Part shown: one piece after another, positions 13,901 through 20,765 of the stretch | How positions within the stretch are numbered: position 1 is the stretch's first letter | Layout of the letters: each line of letters begins with the position of its first letter | Assembly (NCBI GenBank): GCA_013425425.1 | Contig: JACCLJ010000031.1 | Coordinates: forward strand, 1-21,511 | Length of the DNA stretch: 21,511 nucleotides | Origin: Microcaldota archaeon | Lineage (GTDB): Archaea; Micrarchaeota; Micrarchaeia; Anstonellales; Bilamarchaeaceae | Reading direction: 5' to 3' | Notes under the pieces: model-generated | Databases searched by the model: none | Told to the model about the DNA's origin: nothing | What the model saw: only the letters and a program-made list of their open reading frames with translations | Made by a program: the position numbers and the translations under genes

Positions 13901-16884
13901 CCGCCAGCATATGCACCTGCCTCGAGCGCAGCGCCGAGGAATTTTGATGAATATGGGATTGCGGGCATGACACCGAAGATGGCGCTCAGTTCTTTCATTA
14001 CCCTCTCCGCGCTTATTCCCCCGATTGTGTAATACGGGGGAACTGCCGGTTTGAACATCTTGTCATATGGAGGATAAAGCTGGCCATAGAGCCAGTCGTA
14101 CTCCGTCTTCGCTCCTGGGAAGAAGTCCAATCCCCATACGAGCCGGTTCGGGTCTCCGGGCATGGACGGCACGCCGGGTGCGAGCAGCGAAAGCGAATAT
14201 GGCTGTGTATTGTACATTGGTATCGTGAATGCGTCTTTGCCGAACAGGAACGGTTCCTTCACCTTGTAATAAGGATGCGTTTCGTAGTTGCCCGGCTTCT
14301 CCCATGTTTCCGCGAATATTTCCTCGTGGCCGATTGTCGAGCCGAGCTTGGGTATCAATTTCCCCATCATCTCGAACCTGTCAAGGAAATAGAGGCGGGC
14401 ATAAACAGACATCATGCCGCTCTTGTTGTAGCGCGTTTCTATGAAAACGTTTACGGCAGCCAGCGCCTTCTGGAAATCCTCTTCGCTTTTCATCGATTTT
14501 GCGAGCGGTTTTATGACATTCTCTAGATAAGAGGGAATCAGGTATGCGTCGCGCTCGCTCAGGAGGAGGACGCCATCGACCACCATATTTGTGGTTGTCT
14601 GCTTGCTGTAGCCGTATTCGCCGCCGCTTAGTTTGTCCATTACGTTCGCAAGCATTATCGAATCGGTAACTGAAAGCTTGTTCTGCAGCGTGATTATCCT
14701 CTGCTTCTCCTGCGCCTCGCCCGCTCCGAGGCCGCCCCAGAGGTTGTTCGAATCCTTGTAATTCCCGTAGGTTTGTATCTCGAGATTAAGGCCTGTTTTC
14801 GCCTCGCTCACGTCCTTGTTATCCTTCAGCCATGCCGCAAGGTCTTCGATGGTCGCAACTCCGAAGGCCTGCTTCAGCGCAGGGAAGTTTATCGAATAGT
14901 TCAGCAGTGTGTAATCCTTTCCGAAATGCGCCTCGTATGCTTCCTTTGCAATCTTGAGGTCTGCCGCATTGTCGATGCTCTGCATGCTGAGCGCCTGGTT
15001 TATCTGCTTGTATACGAAACTCACATTGTTCGTGATATAAGAAAGCGTCTCGACGAAATGGCCTTCGCCGGTGGGTTCCTTGGTTTTTTCGATGAGGCTT
15101 ACGAAATCCTCCCCGTACTGCGTTACGAGGGCTTCCTTTTCGGTTTTCAGCCTGTTCTTAACCTCGCTTATTGCCTCGCACAGCTCTGCTCCGCCGGGAC
15201 TTCTTCCGGTCGCCTTTATGTAGGCTGCGATAAGCGCGTAAATCTCGGGCGAGTCAACTATCGCCTTTCCGAATGCATCCTTGAACTCCGCGTTGTCCTT
15301 GTTTGAATCCCAGACCAGAAGGAATCTTTTCTTCCAGTCGCTGCTTCCTGTCAGCATGTAGCTTTTGAGCGAGCCGATGGAGTCTCCGGCGAGCATTTCA
15401 GTTGAAAGTTCGCCTGCGGGAAGCGGGCCTGGCGGGGAAACTGCGGCTTCTTTTTTAGCCATATCCATTACGAAATCGTAAAGGTTCAGCGAGTACATTT
15501 TGAGCTTTTCATCAAGCTCCACCTTCTTTTCCGGGGAGAGTTTTTCCATTTCCTCCTCCGTGGACGGCACTCCCACGATTGCTTTTACGCCCTTATTGTA
15601 CTCTTCGTCTGCAGCCTTTATCTGCAGCTCGACAATCTTGTCCAGCGTCTCTTTTTTTTCTTTTGAAAGCGACTGGTAGGAATTGAAGGCGTTCTGGAAA
15701 TCGGTCAGGATATTCGCATTCCCGGTCTGCACGAGCTTCACGAAATTCAGGGAGAGCCTTGCGGCAACGTTCAGCTCACTGTCCGTGAACATCTCCGCGT
15801 TTATCTTCTTCATGTTTTCATTTATCTCCTTAAGCTCCGCGGTGCTGAGTTTGCCGAGGTCCTGCGTTGTTGCCGACTTCACCCATTTCTTCCATTGCTT
15901 CATCTGCGGTTCGAGAACCTCCTTTGCGGCAAAGACTGACGGATCGGTCTCGATGCGCTTTTCAAGTATCTTGAGCTTGTTGCTGACTTTTCCGACGTTC
16001 GTTGCGGTCTCCTCAAGCATCTGCTTGCGCTCGAATTCCTCTGGCGGCATCTTGACCGGCTTCAGCTGCTTCGTCACGCGCGCCCTTTCCACGAATGAGT
16101 TTCCGTACGTCTCGTAAAGCCAGTCGTAATTCGGGCTCTTCTTTTCAAGCTCCGTGTATACTGTTGAAACCGCGTCCAGAAAATCGCGCGGTGGGACTTC
16201 TGCGCCTATGAACTCCACGTAGGCGCCGTATAGCTGGAATATCTTTGGTTCGCTCTTGATAGCATCGAATAAGGAGTCCACGAAATCCTTGCGGTGTTTG
16301 TGTACCTCCCATATCCGGAGGAAGGCCTCTTTGTATTGTTTTTCTCCCGTGAGCACGAATTTCTCGAGCCTTTCGAACGCCTCTTTCGAAATGCCATCCA
16401 GTAATGCGGATACGAATTCTTCTCCGAATTTGCTTTCGATGGATGAGTAGTTGGGGGTCTTGTTGGCGAGCTCCTTGTGCGCTGCTTCGATATCGATGAT
16501 GAGCTCGATTGCACTGACATCCTTGCCCTTATAATCCTTGTACGCCTTCCTGAGATTGTAGAGCAGTTCGTCTTCGTTCAACGCCTTTGCAATCCTCTCA
16601 ACGAACTTCTCGTCCTTCTTGTTTTCGTTCCAGATTTTCAGGAACGCATCCTTTTTCTGCGAATCTCCCGTGAGGGTGAAACCATTGAGTGCTGCCATCG
16701 CGTTCTCGAGCAGCTTTTTCATTTCCTCCTCGCCGGTCTTCTTTGCCACCGCTTTTTGCTTCTCTGCCATACTATAATTCTGCTCGCTAGAGTTTTTAAA
16801 TTTGCCAACTTCGGCGCTGACGGTGCAGGGGAGGCAGAAACTGCCGGATATGACCGTAGCTAGGAGAAATCTTCTGAACGGCAT
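10990..16884 (-). CDS. Giant exported protein (1964 aa): helical repeats plus putative C-terminal beta-barrel
   Basis: Not a family I recognise. Residues 1-24 form a good signal peptide (Arg-Arg, a hydrophobic core, cleavage after V-S-A). Residues 69-163, 176-268 and 509-598 are copies of one helical module. Helical, charged sequence continues to about 850, then a Pro/Tyr/Gly-rich part (about 880-1000). From about 1195 to the end the sequence is strand-like with alternating hydrophobic residues, aromatic strand ends and short turns, and it closes with 'EEQWWILFNMGLKW', i.e. a terminal Trp as in outer-membrane barrels. Cysteines are nearly absent. It is 38 bases downstream of the 727-residue gene, with which it shares the module. 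A second possible start (ATG 16770, Met-Ala-Glu-Lys) would drop the signal peptide. Function unknown; envelope location is inferred. Confidence 0.85.
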   Translation of the reverse strand: MPFRRFLLATVISGSFCLPCTVSAEVGKFKNSSEQNYSMAEKQKAVAKKTGEEEMKKLLENAMAALNGFTLTGDSQKKDAFLKIWNENKKDEKFVERIAKALNEDELLYNLRKAYKDYKGKDVSAIELIIDIEAAHKELANKTPNYSSIESKFGEEFVSALLDGISKEAFERLEKFVLTGEKQYKEAFLRIWEVHKHRKDFVDSLFDAIKSEPKIFQLYGAYVEFIGAEVPPRDFLDAVSTVYTELEKKSPNYDWLYETYGNSFVERARVTKQLKPVKMPPEEFERKQMLEETATNVGKVSNKLKILEKRIETDPSVFAAKEVLEPQMKQWKKWVKSATTQDLGKLSTAELKEINENMKKINAEMFTDSELNVAARLSLNFVKLVQTGNANILTDFQNAFNSYQSLSKEKKETLDKIVELQIKAADEEYNKGVKAIVGVPSTEEEMEKLSPEKKVELDEKLKMYSLNLYDFVMDMAKKEAAVSPPGPLPAGELSTEMLAGDSIGSLKSYMLTGSSDWKKRFLLVWDSNKDNAEFKDAFGKAIVDSPEIYALIAAYIKATGRSPGGAELCEAISEVKNRLKTEKEALVTQYGEDFVSLIEKTKEPTGEGHFVETLSYITNNVSFVYKQINQALSMQSIDNAADLKIAKEAYEAHFGKDYTLLNYSINFPALKQAFGVATIEDLAAWLKDNKDVSEAKTGLNLEIQTYGNYKDSNNLWGGLGAGEAQEKQRIITLQNKLSVTDSIMLANVMDKLSGGEYGYSKQTTTNMVVDGVLLLSERDAYLIPSYLENVIKPLAKSMKSEEDFQKALAAVNVFIETRYNKSGMMSVYARLYFLDRFEMMGKLIPKLGSTIGHEEIFAETWEKPGNYETHPYYKVKEPFLFGKDAFTIPMYNTQPYSLSLLAPGVPSMPGDPNRLVWGLDFFPGAKTEYDWLYGQLYPPYDKMFKPAVPPYYTIGGISAERVMKELSAIFGVMPAIPYSSKFLGAALEAGAYAGGSEKGTGPSWELGAKGAGTTPTGGVAGEVIGGKLEKEGHILGEASGGGLKPGIHNFTVKGEWKGTEEENSEKMDTEYWEALAQSYSAIAKDQKADMLVYFYGFGAPVPGREENMDGLKTGVDGLKEAILSGNDTAMTSAVDSLRDSATALSWDSHAQSDLNGYLDNMEAALASGDNAAFATAADSFEKRVNKIDPDLLRLKGKLYFITKNGDTYQVAYGKDTETEFMNYLFGEADTKNVYGSVKMLGKEMFKEEAQLGGFNGAALGITIPAKKKGFAAAGLGEAVPTLKGEKMAYEEVAAGVSVSKLYSEGDVTIGIFRGSSVPTFKKGEQAYSGELIHKKLALKDKNEAAYEIRLLGGNPLLIGAGLMTENVIYPGVGAGIRGGYGEFNLNKYYSLLDTESAEIYTKAKNLLVNAYAWKKEEADKIGWFLAGTYMYSNIEGMYSEFNEEGVLESGQTEELKHFGMGLLMLWSKKHNFMAGVAKAPGFLSAMDIIDQSLVQIGQNPDNQENIIKGAIDQINGVMKYDIWKAALGYGYDSQGKFKTYILGSAELNDKTYAWGNLRGLIFFNDKVYSDTMATLYTYQKSTYMDLFSGLGFPLTVEIGTPTIVTNKGAQKELEAEKMLKFANEVKAQFVGVVAYSSTSLTEEDAKSWDVMLSSKLLSKPKESSGVYYARVAEWAEEGKKGTIEIGGEDEAKAWSKAGFLVQKIKLGEKDGKLAFRFPDAGADATLFNKMKIMGGPTFGILEATKYEAGVQKKELGMEFRGFSAQWLLHILQTNKDSIIAGVVYGQKEYAEATATSEFKKKLTEWQVVLVGTNKKPTSAFETKEAAYYFMVDYQTQTVTVGTADDFKEWKIIAGVDWGKINLEGEAETFKLLFIFGQKNIEKASGVGTETTKVKKWIAAGGLAYEKASPSITFTISGMGGYGPYPTQFGPHSIWDYGVQPFSPYSTTKPMEEQWWILFNMGLKW
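15091..15360 (-). repeat. Helical module, third copy in the giant protein
   Basis: Residues about 509-598. It keeps the landmarks 'YMLTG', 'FLLVWDSNKD', 'AFGKAI', 'AAYIKATG' and 'QYGEDFVSLI' in the same order and spacing as copies one and two, but is separated from them by about 240 residues of other helical sequence. Confidence 0.75.
16081..16359 (-). repeat. Helical module, second copy in the giant protein
   Basis: Residues about 176-268: 'FVLTG', 'AFLRIWEVHK', 'FDAIK', 'GAYVEFIG', 'PNYDWLYETYG', 'SFVERA'. It follows copy one after a linker of about a dozen residues. Confidence 0.8.
16396..16680 (-). repeat. Helical module, first copy in the giant protein
   Basis: Residues about 69-163: 'FTLTG', 'AFLKIWNENK', 'FVERIAKAL', 'KAYKDYKG', 'PNYSSIESKFG', 'EFVSALL'. 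The module comprises about four helices, with aromatic residues at fixed positions and an F-V after the Tyr/Phe-Gly pair. Confidence 0.8.
16770..16802 (-). promoter_or_regulatory. Possible internal promoter and start of the giant gene
   Basis: Inside the giant frame, on the minus strand, a TATA-like TTTAAAAA (about 16795-16802) lies about 28 bases before an in-frame ATG at 16770 that begins Met-Ala-Glu-Lys. Use of this start would make a form lacking the signal peptide. No Shine-Dalgarno sequence is present, as for other leaderless starts here. Confidence 0.35.
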
Positions 16885-16922
16885 ATAGTTATAATATTAG
16901 GAGAATAAAGTATAAAAAACCC
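16885..16922 (-). promoter_or_regulatory. Short spacer with T-run and TATA-like box before the giant gene
   Basis: The 38 bases between the two large genes read on the minus strand as a six-T run and then TTATACTTTA, about 26-34 bases before the ATG at 16884. The spacer could end the upstream transcript and start a new leaderless one, or simply be an operon spacer. No Shine-Dalgarno motif precedes the ATG. Confidence 0.4.
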
Positions 16923-19106
16923 CTACTTCTTCTTGGAGAAGAAGGGGAGCACGACGTCTTCCGACGGCGCGGGCTTCGCGCCCTTGAGCAATGGCTGCTT
17001 TTCGCTGTCCCATGTGCCCCTGAAAATCGCTATGAAGGCGGCGAGCGCCTTTGCGGTTTTCTCGTCGAAAACCCCGCTCGGCTTGAGGTCCGCAAGGTAG
17101 TCTATTCCTATCAACTTGAGCGCTTCGTTGAACCGGTCGCTTTTCGTCGCGTGGTTGAAGAGGAGCTCCTGTACTGCCTTGACTGCTTCGCCTTCCTTGG
17201 CCATTTCGTATTTGCCGTCAAGCGTTATGGTTACCTTGCCAAGCTTCTCAACGTAAGGCGCGAACTCGTCTTCCGAGAGTAAGAGGTCCGTGCTTGCGAT
17301 GAAAGTGTCCAGAAGAAGCTCGGTCGTGCGCACCCTCCAGAAATCCCCTGCGGCTGCGGTTTTCGTGCTGACGGCGTCCTTTCCTATGACAAGGGTTTTG
17401 AGTGCATCTCCTATCCCCTCGCCTTTCATGATTGCATTCGTAACCTCGCTTGGTTTGTATTCGGCTTCCTTGCCCTGGAGGTAATTTTTCATCTTGAACG
17501 TCTTGAGCTGCTGCTGTGCATCGAGCCATTTCTGGTCTACCGGCAGCTTGAGCTTCTTTGCGGCGACCTGCGATGTAAGGTCTCCTATCAGGCCCTTCAG
17601 GCTTACGACTTTGTAGCCCTCCTCTTCGGATGTTTTTTCCTCAAGCCAGCTCTTCAGATTTGTATTGTAAAAATCGCGCTCCGCGGAACTCAGCCCTTTC
17701 ACCTGTTCCTCAAGCGGCACTGCCTTCAATGCCTGCGGTTTTATGCCAAGGCAGAATATCAGCCCCTTGAGCGCAGCCTCGCTGAGCACCGTTCCTTTCT
17801 TGATGGCTGTGACGTCGGTTTCCATATCCACGAGCGCTGCCTTGAACGCCGGCGCGGTTTCCGGATTCCCGGCCACTCCGGCGAGGTATGCCGAGAGCGC
17901 GGTTATCGCACTCCGTGCATTCGCGTAATCGCCATCTTCCTTTACGCCCTTCAGCAGGGTTTTCTGCTTTTCTTTTTTAAGATAGCTGCGGAAGGATTCA
18001 TCGCCTTCGACCAGTTCGTTGAAAAGCATCTGGAATGCCTTTATGCGCTCGGAAACTTCTTTCTTTTCCCCTATCGGCGCTGCAGAAAGGCCGGCGTGGA
18101 AAAGGAATTCCGCGGTCCTGCCGTCCTTTAGCATGCTGACTAGTTCCTCTGCGGGAAGCCCGGTCGTTTTGGTGGCTACCGGCATGAGCTTTGTAAATGC
18201 GAGCACTTCGCTAACAAAGTCCTTTCCGTATTTCTTTTCCGCTGGTCCCGTACCGCTATCGCTTATCATCTTTGCGCAGTCGCCTATCTCGCGCAGAAGC
18301 TCCTTCATCATGGGAGTTTTCTTGCCCTCGCAGTAGCCTTCATACGCATCCCAGAGGGCGACCTGTTCGGGAGTCAGCTTCTTTGCAAGAAGCGCATCGA
18401 AATTTACCATGAATGCTTCCGTTTTTTCAGTCGGGGTTCCTAGTATGTTGATTGCCGCCACCCTTGCGAGCTCTTCTGCTGCGTCCTCGAGGTTGCCTGC
18501 ACTGAAGGCATCGATTGCGGTGTTTGATGCGTATGCCGCAAGCCTCCATGAGATAAGGCTGGCGAATTTGTCGCATACGTCGGCCCCGTATTTTTTCTCC
18601 GCATCCTCGCGCGTGGAACCGTAAAGTTCCGTCAGGACGGCAACCAGCTTTTCGGCGTCCGGGGAGCCTTTCTTTGCGGTATATGCATCGAGAAATCCCT
18701 TGACCCCCGGGTCCTTTGCGGCCTGGGCATCAATAGCCTTGCCGAACTGATAGCTGAACCAGGCGGATTCGCCGGGCTCCTCGCCTTTTCCCGGCTTGAG
18801 CGATTTCGTGGCGCTCTCGAATGCTTCGAGCTCTGCGGCATCTCCAGTCCGTATGTAAGCAAGAATCGATTTCAGCGCCTCGTCCACTTTCTGACTGACA
18901 TCTGGTTTTTGGGTTGCGACGGTTTTCTGTGCCATAGCGGGATTACCTCCTTTATTATTTATAAAACTGAGCGGAAATGGTGAGGCGAGAAGGGCAACCG
19001 TTTCGAGCGCAACGAGATATTTCGTGAAACGGAAACGCGGTCCGGCAGGCGGCGCTTCTTTTTTCTGCGGCTCGGTGCAGTGCCCTCGTTTTTCAACTGT
19101 TGCCAT
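16923..19106 (-). CDS. Large exported or membrane-anchored helical protein (727 aa), partner of the giant protein
   Basis: Not a recognised family. The N-terminus is basic and Pro-rich, then residues 29-49 are hydrophobic and could be a signal or membrane anchor. The rest is almost entirely helical and charged. Residues 84-184 carry the module found three times in the giant protein ('YIRTGD', 'AFESA', 'FGKAI', 'LDAYTAKKG', 'KKYGADV'), and a weaker copy is at about 222-303 ('KKYGKDFV'). A C-terminal segment (about 640-700) with 'GVFDEKTAKALAAF' is reminiscent of peptidoglycan-binding-type domains, weakly. The ATG at 19106 has a TATA-like box about 25 bases upstream; an internal ATG at 18935 has both a TATA box and the strong Shine-Dalgarno GGAGGT. 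It is directly upstream of the giant gene and divergent from the SecB-like-secF-secD genes. Confidence 0.83.
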   Translation of the reverse strand: MATVEKRGHCTEPQKKEAPPAGPRFRFTKYLVALETVALLASPFPLSFINNKGGNPAMAQKTVATQKPDVSQKVDEALKSILAYIRTGDAAELEAFESATKSLKPGKGEEPGESAWFSYQFGKAIDAQAAKDPGVKGFLDAYTAKKGSPDAEKLVAVLTELYGSTREDAEKKYGADVCDKFASLISWRLAAYASNTAIDAFSAGNLEDAAEELARVAAINILGTPTEKTEAFMVNFDALLAKKLTPEQVALWDAYEGYCEGKKTPMMKELLREIGDCAKMISDSGTGPAEKKYGKDFVSEVLAFTKLMPVATKTTGLPAEELVSMLKDGRTAEFLFHAGLSAAPIGEKKEVSERIKAFQMLFNELVEGDESFRSYLKKEKQKTLLKGVKEDGDYANARSAITALSAYLAGVAGNPETAPAFKAALVDMETDVTAIKKGTVLSEAALKGLIFCLGIKPQALKAVPLEEQVKGLSSAERDFYNTNLKSWLEEKTSEEEGYKVVSLKGLIGDLTSQVAAKKLKLPVDQKWLDAQQQLKTFKMKNYLQGKEAEYKPSEVTNAIMKGEGIGDALKTLVIGKDAVSTKTAAAGDFWRVRTTELLLDTFIASTDLLLSEDEFAPYVEKLGKVTITLDGKYEMAKEGEAVKAVQELLFNHATKSDRFNEALKLIGIDYLADLKPSGVFDEKTAKALAAFIAIFRGTWDSEKQPLLKGAKPAPSEDVVLPFFSKKK
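18555..18857 (-). repeat. Helical module in the 727-residue protein
   Basis: Residues about 84-184 match the order of landmarks of the giant-protein module: an initial R/L-T-G, an A-F pair, F-G-K-A-I, a D-A-Y followed by K-K-G, and a K-Y-G near the end. It is longer by a Gly/Glu-rich insertion after the second helix. Confidence 0.65.
18935..18977 (-). promoter_or_regulatory. Internal promoter and ribosome-binding site within the 727-residue frame
   Basis: On the minus strand TTTTATAAATAATAAA (18969-18954) is followed by GGAGGT (18952-18947) and then, after 11 bases, an in-frame ATG at 18935 that begins Met-Ala-Gln-Lys. This is the strongest ribosome-binding site in the vicinity. Its use would give a 670-residue form without the hydrophobic N-terminus. 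The preceding 57 codons still look coding. Confidence 0.5.
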
Positions 19107-19124
19107 GTATATAAATAAGTGATG

Positions 19125-19156
19125 TAAACCTTAAAAATGCGATGGAAAAAGGTTTA
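19125..19156. promoter_or_regulatory. Inverted repeat spanning divergent promoters
   Basis: TAAACCTT (19125-19132) and AAGGTTTA (19149-19156) are perfect 8-bp arms with a 16-base spacer. The first arm overlaps the minus-strand TATA-like box of the 727-residue gene (about 25 bases before its ATG), and the second overlaps the plus-strand TATA-like box of the SecB-like gene. A protein bound here could control both sides. Confidence 0.5.
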
Positions 19157-19190
19157 AATTATAAGCCGCCCCATAAGATGCGGTGCTAAT

Positions 19191-19649
19191 ATGCTTGAAA
19201 TTCTAGGGATGAGATTTACTGCGGCTGAGATAGTGGTTGTCACAGAAAACCCGACACAGAGCTTCGAAGTGGGGCTCAACATAGAGAGCATAACGAAGCA
19301 CGAGGATGCAACGGCTTCACTCGTATTCGCATATCATCTGAATTACCTTCCGGACGTTGCTTCCGCAAGGCTGAAGGGCATCGCGTTCTGCACGGACACG
19401 CCGCAGAACATAAAACGCCTTGTCGAGGGATGGGAAAAGAAAAAAGAGGTGCCTCCGGAGCTGTGCGCGAACGCAATCAACATGATAAATGCCAACGCAT
19501 CCGTAACGGCGCTTTTCCTTACAAGGCCGTTCGGTTTGGTTCCGCATCTTATGCCGCCGCCGCTTTTCATGGCGCCCGGCGAAGCCGGTATGCCCGCAGA
19601 AGAGAAAAAGGGCGGAAAAAAGGCGCATAAAAAAGGCGGGAAGGGCTGA
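19191..19649 (+). CDS. SecB-like small protein, paralogue 2, upstream of secF
   Basis: A 152-residue paralogue of the protein at 10548: 'EILG' start, strand 'VFAYHLNYLPDVASARLKGIAF', 'GWEKKKEVPPEL', 'AINMINANASV' and 'LVPHLMPPPLF'. It has in addition a C-terminal tail of about 25 residues, rich in Lys and Gly, which is not in the paralogue and may bind acidic partners or membranes. The fold order recalls SecB, the chaperone that keeps preproteins export-competent. The gene lies 24 bases upstream of secF and secD in the same direction, which independently suggests a role in protein export; both points are inference. A GGTG motif (19181-19185 region) precedes the ATG, and a TATA-like box at about 19152-19163 drives the operon. 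Confidence 0.8.
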   Translation: MLEILGMRFTAAEIVVVTENPTQSFEVGLNIESITKHEDATASLVFAYHLNYLPDVASARLKGIAFCTDTPQNIKRLVEGWEKKKEVPPELCANAINMINANASVTALFLTRPFGLVPHLMPPPLFMAPGEAGMPAEEKKGGKKAHKKGGKG

Positions 19650-19673
19650 AGGACAGCGTTTCAAGGGGAAAAA

Positions 19674-20765
19674 ATGGAATTTCCGAATATCTTCAGAGGA
19701 GACTACAGGCTGCTTGCGATAGTGCCGCTGCTGCTCGTGGCCATTTCGCTTTTCTTCATACCCACGATAAAGATGGGGGTGGATTTCAGGGGAGGAACGC
19801 TCATCTCGCTTACGCTTGACAACCAGATAGACAGCGCGGATTTGGAGGAAAGGCTTGCGGCCGAGGGCCTTGACGCGGACGTGCGGATTTTCGAAACCGC
19901 AGTGGGTTATAAGGCGGAAATCGAGTTCCCGCAGAGCGATGCGCTGGTGAATGCGGAGGGGCTGAAGGACGAATTCGAGAAGCTGCTGCCCGAAGCGACT
20001 AATCTTGAGATAATGGCGGAGATGAACGAGAGCCAGAGGGCCGAGTACGAGGCGAAAAGGGCGGAGATCGATGCGGTGGCGGACGAGATGTTCGTGCTTG
20101 CGGGAGTTAACACGAAGGCAGAGCTTATAGGCGGCGTCAACGACCTTGAAGACACGTTCATGGATGCTTACAAAAAAGTCTATTCCAATTACCAGATTTC
20201 GGTAACGCAGCCGATAGACAAATATATTGAGTATACTTCTATTTCGGTGCAGACCGTAAGCCCGATGCTCAGCACCCACTTCATAGAGATTGCGATACGG
20301 GTGGCCGTGCTTTCCGCGATACTGAGCGCGGTCTTCGTTTTCGCTTTCTTCAGGGTGGTGGTGCCGAGCATAGCGGTCATAACCGGCGCGGCGTGCGATA
20401 TTATAATCGCGTTGGGCGCTATGGGCCTGTTTGGGATACCGTTCACGCTGCCTGCATTCGCGGCATTGCTCATGCTTGTTGGATTTTCGCTCGATACGGA
20501 CATACTCCTTACGATGAGGATGCTCAAGAGAAAGGGGGACCCGCGCGAAAAGGCGCATGATGCGATGAAGACGGGCCTGACGATGTCGGTCGCGGCCGTC
20601 ATTGCGTTCGGGACGCTCTTCGTACTCGCTGCATTGACGCACATACCTACGTATTATGAGATATCCGCGGTTGCGCTTGCGGGGTTGGTCGGCGACATGA
20701 TAGCGACATGGGGCATAAACGCGGTGATGCTGCTCTGGTACGCCGAGAGGAGGGGTGAGGCCTGA
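19674..20765 (+). CDS. secF: Protein export membrane protein SecF
   Basis: Integral membrane subunit of SecDF, which uses ion flow to help pull proteins across the membrane after SecYEG. Of 363 residues, the first membrane segment is 12-30, followed by the family signature 'GVDFRGGT' (35-42), an external domain (about 45-200) that includes a charged helical stretch at about 117-140, and then five membrane segments from about 203 to 358. The archaeal SecF motif 'GFSLDTDILLT' is at about 270-280, with Asp274 and Asp276 in the membrane region proposed for proton movement in this family. It follows the SecB-like gene by 24 bases and overlaps secD by one base (TGATG), so the three form one operon. 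The weak purine-rich AGGGG motif before the ATG suffices as ribosome-binding site. Confidence 0.95.
   Translation: MEFPNIFRGDYRLLAIVPLLLVAISLFFIPTIKMGVDFRGGTLISLTLDNQIDSADLEERLAAEGLDADVRIFETAVGYKAEIEFPQSDALVNAEGLKDEFEKLLPEATNLEIMAEMNESQRAEYEAKRAEIDAVADEMFVLAGVNTKAELIGGVNDLEDTFMDAYKKVYSNYQISVTQPIDKYIEYTSISVQTVSPMLSTHFIEIAIRVAVLSAILSAVFVFAFFRVVVPSIAVITGAACDIIIALGAMGLFGIPFTLPAFAALLMLVGFSLDTDILLTMRMLKRKGDPREKAHDAMKTGLTMSVAAVIAFGTLFVLAALTHIPTYYEISAVALAGLVGDMIATWGINAVMLLWYAERRGEA

Noticed and set aside
10990..16884. Giant protein considered as an S-layer protein or fused assembly artefact
   Set aside because: There are no S-layer-type repeats or C-terminal anchor, and the frame is continuous with even codon bias and a shared module in the neighbour, so neither reading is supported.
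19317..20642. 441-codon minus-strand open frame opposite the SecB-like gene and secF
   Set aside because: Its composition is Arg/His-rich and featureless, it crosses a gene boundary on the other strand, and secF is unambiguous.
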